Of a stretch of DNA of 64,000 nt, positions 58,367 through 64,000 are shown in pieces. The stretch's first letter is position 1; each line of letters begins with the position of its first letter. The notes under the pieces were generated by a model, which saw nothing but the letters and a program-made list of their open reading frames with translations, was not told the DNA's origin and searched no databases. Source of the DNA: Tulasnella sp. 424 (Eukaryota; Basidiomycota; Agaricomycetes; Cantharellales; Tulasnellaceae); the NCBI GenBank assembly GCA_019633425.1, contig WSUB01000077.1, positions 62,001-126,000 on the forward strand. The letters run 5' to 3'. Both the position numbers and the translations under genes were made by a program.

Positions 58367-61300
58367 CTAGAAGCCGACAGCCGGGTCGGTGGGGAAATAT
58401 GCAGTTCCAGCGGCGTCGGCAGCTTTTTACAGAAGATGTCAGTTAAACATAACGACAAGACCGATATAGGGGGGACGTACTATTTTGCCATACTGTGTTG
58501 CCCCACCAGTTCAAGGCTAGCTTGCCGTCTTTGGGTAGTTGCAACGCCAGGAAGATGAACACGGTTCCAAAGATGGTACCCGAGTCCAATGCAGCACTAA
58601 GGATGTAGTTGAATTTCGACCACCACCTAAAGTTCCTTGTCCGGACAAGGTATTCTGGGCGACGGTTACAGTATTAGCTCGTGACAAGGATGTGGGGAAA
58701 AAAAAAAAGGATACATACGGAAGATGAAACCAACTCCGAACCATGCAGAAAAGTTGATTCCAGTGGCTGGTGGAATGAAGGTGGGCCCGTTCAATAAGAC
58801 CGGAATGTTCTATAGAGAGAAATCGAGCTGTTGAGAAATCGAGCTAAGGAGGCTGGCTTCGAGAGCCGCTTACCACATATCGGAGGATTGATTTAGGATT
58901 TCTTCTCTGCCACCACCAGAACGGGATGGGGAGGACGGCGCCGATGATAAGGGCGAAGGTCTGAACGTAGTAGAGTTGACCCTTGCCGAATTGCCGAGTG
59001 GGACCAATCAAACCCCTGGGTAACAAAACATTGCCTTCAGTAGGGCTTCTCAGAAGATTGCATCTGGTACGTACCAAATAACCGATGCAGCGTAGAACAC
59101 CTCGTTGTTGGGGCAGCTCAGATGGCTAGCCTGTTTGTCATCGCAAATATCCGGAACGGTCGCGAACAGCCACTGCTTGACACCGACTTGAACAATGACG
59201 GCAATCACGGTAGCAACGCCTTGCACTGTTAGGGAAGTAGAAACAGGTCAGCGGGGGCTTCGGAGCTATCCCGAAAGGACTTCTCACGAACCCATGAACG
59301 TAGCACGCGGAGGAACCTTCATATAATGACCCAGTTTGAGGTCCTGCGTGAAAGCCAGCGCGATTTGCATCGTCTGCACAGAGTAACACTTGAGGACCAT
59401 GTTGGCAATGGGACGGTTGGGAAACAGTGCGCCAGGAATCGTTTCTGCCAGCAAGTTGATGCCGACAGGTTGACCCGTCATAGCATAGACGTATGCAGAG
59501 GGCACGACGTAAATGATCGGGAGGATGATGGCGAGGAAAAGCGCCCAAACGGGGGTGTCGACGTCTTTGATCTAGAAGGGGTAGTAACCTGTTAGCTTTG
59601 CACGATCCCGAGCTGCTTCCCGTGTTGCCACCCACCAAAACGGCACCAATGGCGAGCATGAAAAAGACCACAAACAAGGAGAGGTACCACCAGTTGGGAA
59701 CTTCAGGATAGTTCCTCATCAGCTTGGCGTGAATGTCCTCATCTTCCGTCTTCGTCTTCCTCAAGCCATTCCACATCGCTCGACCGTGGTACAAGAACGT
59801 GTGAACCAAGATCGCGGTAGAAAGCATGAATGCGATGAGGTAGGTCATGGCGTAGGTCGCAGACAAGTACAGCGGGGAGTACTCTTCGTACGCCGTGATA
59901 TTCAACGCCATTTCGGGAGTGATGACACGATCGATGTCGTACGGACTGGCGAACCTATCCCAGGCGGTATTGGATGCCAGAGGAAGGTGACCCGTCTTCC
60001 AGATCTAGAGGGCGCAGATCGACTGAAATCAGGACGCGGGCAAGCAGGTGTCGTTCGATCCCTCACTCACGTCATTGTAGTAGATGATCGGCACCAAAAT
60101 CCAGTAGAAAAACACGAATCCGATAAAGATGTGTACTTCTGCCCACCAGGGAACCATCAACGGGGAACCGATGTAGGCGATCTGATTCCAGTCAAAGTTG
60201 ATAAAGCTCATGCCCAGGCCTGTCACAGATCCAAAGAGCTGGTTGACAACGAGGTTGTTGGGAACAATCCAGCAGATGAAACCAAAGTATGAGAGTCCGG
60301 TGAAAAGGAATCCTAATGGTCGAAGGGTCAGTTTTGGATCTGCCCCACAGGCCCGATCTCGCTTGTCACACACCTGGTAGGAAGTAATAAAGGAATGCCA
60401 ATGGCGCGGCGTAGATGAAGAACTTGAACCTCGTGATGCCACCACCTTCCATCTCGTCATCTTCTGCATGTAGAGTGTTCAAAAGCGTGCAAGTGACTAG
60501 GTTGGCGGGCCAGATCAGGCTGGCGGGCCAAACGAGGAACCGCCGGCAGATACCAGCCAATGCGAAACCCGTAATTTGGGTTGCGAGCAGAAGGAGGAAC
60601 GTAAACCTAGAAATGACCACGCGGTGTTGGTAAATTTTCACATGTTGCAACGCAAAGGATGAACTCACCCGACGCCAAGTGGATAGTGGTACTTTTTATC
60701 CGCCACGATGATAATGTTCATACCGTAAGGTGGGTTAATAGCGACATTTGCCATGATGTAAACCAAGACGTGTTCCTTGATGTTGAATGGACCTGGATTG
60801 AAACTGAACTCCTGGCCTCCGATTAACGGGATGTTTGAAGGAATGAACCAAGATCGGATGGGCAGGATGTAGGCCATGGTCTTGCCTACTGGGAAGGCGA
60901 GAAGTCTGTTGAAGCAGGCGAGTCGCGGTGTGAGCAAAAAAACGCTTCGCTTTCGAAACCCGGAGAAACTCACAGCAAAATCAACGGGGAGACGTAAGGA
61001 GCTGGGTACCGCAACGTGAAGAACATGTTCAACGCCGCGCCAATGATGCAGAGTAGCAGCCCGACAAACCACGCTCTGAACGTCAGAGCGGGCATCTCAG
61101 GATCGTCCGTGTTGGATACGGACGCGCGAACCTCTGGGTAAGGAGAATCCTCCAGTTCGCCTTCTTCATTGTACACGATGTGGCGTTGACCGCCGATCCG
61201 GGTGTCCGGCGTTGAAGGTAAAGTGGGAGTGTAGGGCGCATTGGAGATTGAGAGGTCGGTCCTGGGTTCGGAAGAAAGGGGGATATTAGGTTAGTTCGGC

Positions 61301-62391
61301 GGCTAATCCGACCCCCCCGAGGGTTGGCCAAGACCGACGAGCCGAGGAAATAATACGTACTTGATAGATTCCCTCCCTGTTCTTATCTCACCGCTATCCC
61401 CCGAACTGGATCCCTTGGTTCTCTTCGAATCAGGCCGATACCTCATTCCGGCGTCGTCAAACGAGCGGTCCCTGGACGAGTAAGCTCCGCTGGTCATTCC
61501 ACCTTGGGTATCTCCGGTCATTGGTGCGCTCATGGTGTAGGCTCCGTATTCGGATGAGATGCGAGATGTGGCCGTTGGCAGGGACACGTGATGTTCTCTA
61601 CTCCCACTGATGGTGGACATTGGGGGACCGGCCGCGGTTGAGAGCGGGGTCATGCCATAGGATTCGGTGTAATGCTGACCACCGGCGCCTACATCGAAAG
61701 CGAATGGAGGAGCGGTTGACGTTGTATCCGGTGGAGATTCGACGGGGGGTAGACGGGTCGGTGCTGGTGTTTGTTGTTGGTTTGGGTGGTAGGATGAAAG
61801 TTGTTGAAGAGGGACGGCAGCTGAAGAGGGCGTTAAAGGCGAACCCGGGGAATGAGGAGTAGACACTGTCGTACCCGCAGGATGATTTGCGGCTGAGCTC
61901 GGTATGCTCTCTTGGCCTATGGATGCTCCGCCTGCAGAACCAGATGCTCCGGGGTGAGGGGCGGACGAGGAAGGGTCTGCGCCTGTGGCTGGACGCGTAT
62001 ACGCAAAGGAGGCCGGTTCGACGGTTGTCCGCAGTTTCTGCTGAGCAGCGGCAGCTTGCAACTGGGCCTGTTGTTGGTTTTGAAGTTGCTGTAACTGCTG
62101 TTGCTGGGTAGTGTCTGGGGGTAGATAGGTGAAAACGTCTTCATCTTCGCTCTCCTCCCATTCTTCCTCCTCTTCGATATAATCGTCTTCAGCTCCTCCG
62201 GTGTAGCCCCTGCTGCTTTTTCCTCTGCTCTTTCCAGCTCGCGAAGTGGTGGGACGGGAATCGGGATAAGCCCACTGAGCGCCTCCTGCGGATGTGCTTG
62301 GTCGCTGGTCGTCATAGTCGTAGCTAGCATCTGTGGTTGCAGTGTAAGGACGACTGTCTCCGCCTTGTGAGGGTGGAGGGTTGTATGACAT
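58367..62391 (-). CDS. oligopeptide transporter, OPT family, copy C (canonical)
   Basis: Third OPT transporter, more typical of the family than copies A and B. The ATG at 62389-62391 starts a ~360-residue disordered cytosolic region rich in Ser, Gln and acidic stretches (EEEEEWEESEDED near residue 75), followed by SNTDDPEMPALTFRAW, FNPGPFNIKEHVLVYIMA, WPANLVTCTLLNTLHAEDD, NQLFGSVTGLGMSFI, FDWNQIAYIGSPLMVPWWA, DEDIHAKLMRNYPEVPNWWY, NMVLKCYSVQTMQIALAF and LKLGHYMKVPPR. The end is ADAAGTAYFPTDPAVGF with TAG at 58367-58369. A CT/GA-rich tract at ~62530-62650 precedes the gene. It converges on the Sec7 gene. Confidence 0.92.
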
Positions 62392-63728
62392 TGGACGTGT
62401 ATTGGGAGTGGTAGATGAGGGTTGCTATCTTTTTGGAGGATTTTCGGAGGATTTGCAGGTGGACCGTTGGGTTTTGGACTGAGAGGTGTTGGTGACCTGT
62501 TTGAAAATAGATAGCTAGCAGAATTTTTTGATAGGAAAGAGAGAGAGAGAGTAGTAGTAAGGATGGGGAGGGGAAGAGGGCGTTGGGAGGGAAGGGGAAG
62601 GGAAGGGGGGGAGTGGAATGAGAGAGAGGCAAAAGAGGGGGGGGGGAAAGAAGAAATACGAGTTAGTGTGGGTGGGTTGTTACCGGACATCAGTGAGTGT
62701 GTGCCTGAACCCATCATTTCCATCCACAAACCCTTCCCCTTCATCTCGTTTTCTTTTTTTCTTTTTAGCTTGGCTTTCATAAACTTTGTGTCATATCGTA
62801 CACCATCAGTCACTCTCTGTATTAGTTATTCCGCCGGGCTTTAACATTCAGGCACAGGTCTCTGCGGAGGTCTCTACACTACACACTTGTCGATTGCCAC
62901 GTACATATATACCACCCCGTATACTCCCCTCGTAGACGTCATCCCTCAGCACCTCGACGTTGACGGTGAGCAGTGCGAAGAGGTCGGGTCGGCGGAGACA
63001 GGTAAAGTGCGGTAGGAAAGCAAATGGCCCCACAGAGGACACGTTACACCAAATTCTACTTACCATTACACCGGTAATCTCGAATTTCAAGGCACCATCC
63101 AATCACCGGCCCTGCTTCCCCACTCCTCCTCCTCACGCTCGAAATACGACGCATAAATCGCACAGAACTCGGAGCCACGCGCACTTTTGGGATTCTCGGA
63201 AATTGGGCGACCACGAAGCCGAAGCACTTCCACAGCTCTCCGTCCTCGGGTGCCTCAACTCCCGCTTATCCAGTGGCTATGTACTTTGAGGTGTTGTGGA
63301 TGGATGTCGGCGTGTCTCGGAGATAAGGTAATCTACCCCTTGCCACCATCTCTTCACTCCTTTCACTTTCGTCTTAGTCTCTTGCAGATCACTTCCAGAA
63401 CAAGTTCATCCCGCTTTAAGCTAGGGTCCAGCTCTTGGGGGAATGCCGGTCATGCCTTTTCAGGACTCAATCCTTCGGCTTGATGTCCACAAATAATTTT
63501 TTGCTTTTGCAGTTCCTCGAACGAGATGACTCCCAGATAAACGCGGGTGACGTATTTATCCCCGCAGCAGGGGTAGTTTGTCGTCAACCAAAAGCCCACC
63601 CTCGTCACTACCCATGATCGAGGTATGCAGGGTCACCGCAAATAAGCGTACATCCCCGCGCTACCTTTCTCGCTTTCGTCGGCTATAATATAACGCACAC
63701 CCCGACGATATACCTAGTTATCCCATTC
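62392..63728. other. intergenic upstream of OPT copy C
   Basis: About 1.3 kb with no supported gene. It holds a purine-rich low-complexity tract (gagagagagag and G-rich runs, 62535-62650), probably part of the OPT C promoter. Short ORFs on both strands show no recognisable sequence. Confidence 0.45.
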
Positions 63729-64000
63729 TCAATCAGCGAATATTTGGCTACCATCATTCCTTGACCATTGTTCCAACAAGGTCGGCCCTAAGCTCGACGG
63801 ACCACCCATCATCCGCCCATCCCCCTTCCACGACGCTCTTTCGCCATGGGCTTCAACCTCCGACCTTCGCATTTGCAATTCGGAACTAGCATTGCGTAAT
63901 TCCATCAAAGTTTCCTTGCCTTGGTTGACTTTGGGCGTTCCCGGATAAACGAAAACCGTCTTGATGGTGCCGCGCACTGCACTTTCTCTTTCTGAGCCAC
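63729..64000 (-). CDS. 3' end of an unidentified gene (runs off the window)
   Basis: The frame is open from the right edge to a TGA at 63729-63731, without an ATG in the window. It reads SAVRGTIKTVFVYPGTPKV at the left and ends EQWSRNDGSQIFAD. The middle is charged (LRNASSELQMRRSEVEAHGE) and then Gly/Pro-rich. I do not recognise the family. It could be the C-terminal exon of a larger protein, or part of it could be intron. Confidence 0.45.
   Translation of the reverse strand, partial: GSERESAVRGTIKTVFVYPGTPKVNQGKETLMELRNASSELQMRRSEVEAHGERASWKGDGRMMGGPSSLGPTLLEQWSRNDGSQIFAD

Noticed and set aside
62535..62650. GA-rich tract as a possible satellite or regulatory array
   Set aside because: It is imperfect and short, and such purine/pyrimidine tracts are common in fungal promoters.
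61917..62813. Minus-strand ORF of ~298 codons overlapping the OPT copy C start
   Set aside because: It is a shifted frame over the disordered N-terminus and its CT-rich leader. The composition is Pro/Ser/Leu repeat-like, and the OPT frame at the same place is in phase with the conserved core.

Overview
The window is nuclear DNA of a filamentous fungus, most likely a basidiomycete of the Agaricomycetes. Genes are dense and on both strands. They are split by many short introns (about 50-80 bases) with GTRNGT/YAG borders. The set includes a trifunctional HIS4, a GT39 protein O-mannosyltransferase, oligopeptide (OPT) transporters, an Argonaute and a GEA-type Sec7 factor. No rRNA, tRNA, CRISPR array or operon was seen. 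All coordinates are end-to-end gene spans that include introns, and exon borders are my own readings of splice signals and protein continuity.

Left third (1-12.8 kb): a mitochondrial-carrier-like gene is followed by a head-to-tail triplication. Each unit carries the last ~270 bases of the carrier gene plus a complete M20 Gly-Xaa carboxypeptidase gene (yeast CPS1 type) on the minus strand. Copies 1 and 2 read as intact. Copy 3 is a pseudogene with a TGG-to-TGA nonsense change in its second exon. Its last intron was also expanded from ~75 bases to ~2.1 kb by two independent DNA transposons. These are a 702-base element with 52-base inverted ends and TA duplications, and a 1349-base element with long inverted ends, a 9-base duplication and a broken RecQ-like helicase fragment.

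13-22 kb: a PMT-family O-mannosyltransferase, then a relic of NAA10 (its intact source lies at 34.2-35.0 kb), then a tandem duplication of a divergent gene pair. The pair is 3-ketodihydrosphingosine reductase (minus) and a small coiled-coil protein (plus). Copy 1 of the coiled-coil gene lost most of its 5' half, and copy 2 is complete.

22-35 kb is ordinary single-copy housekeeping DNA: Argonaute, HIS4, pyruvate dehydrogenase E1 beta, NAD-isocitrate dehydrogenase regulatory subunit, and NAA10 N-terminal acetyltransferase.

35-45 kb: a second tandem duplication of ~4.5 kb units, each with one divergent OPT transporter. The unit's right edge cuts just inside the start of the phosphatase-inhibitor-2 gene (GLC8), so a four-codon stub of that gene sits between the units. 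OPT copy A reads through. Copy B has an in-frame TGA.

45-64 kb: MTD1 folate dehydrogenase, ORM/ORMDL sphingolipid regulator, V-ATPase subunit H, an alpha/beta hydrolase, a GBF1/GEA-type Arf exchange factor, a third canonical OPT transporter, and the 3' end of an unidentified gene at the right edge.

The recurring theme is local tandem duplication followed by decay: three independent events in 64 kb, each leaving clipped neighbouring-gene ends at the breakpoints. Two N runs (18521-18614 and 38481-38577) lie inside duplicated genes and are flanked by identical ~80-base sequence. They look like overlapping contig ends rather than missing DNA. Because duplications and gaps coincide, false duplication by haplotype joining in a dikaryon assembly should be excluded. 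I did not find a convincing wholly new biological system. The most original observations are the transposon-stuffed intron whose splice donor was rebuilt by the target-site duplication, and the small uncharacterised coiled-coil gene co-duplicated with the sphingolipid reductase.
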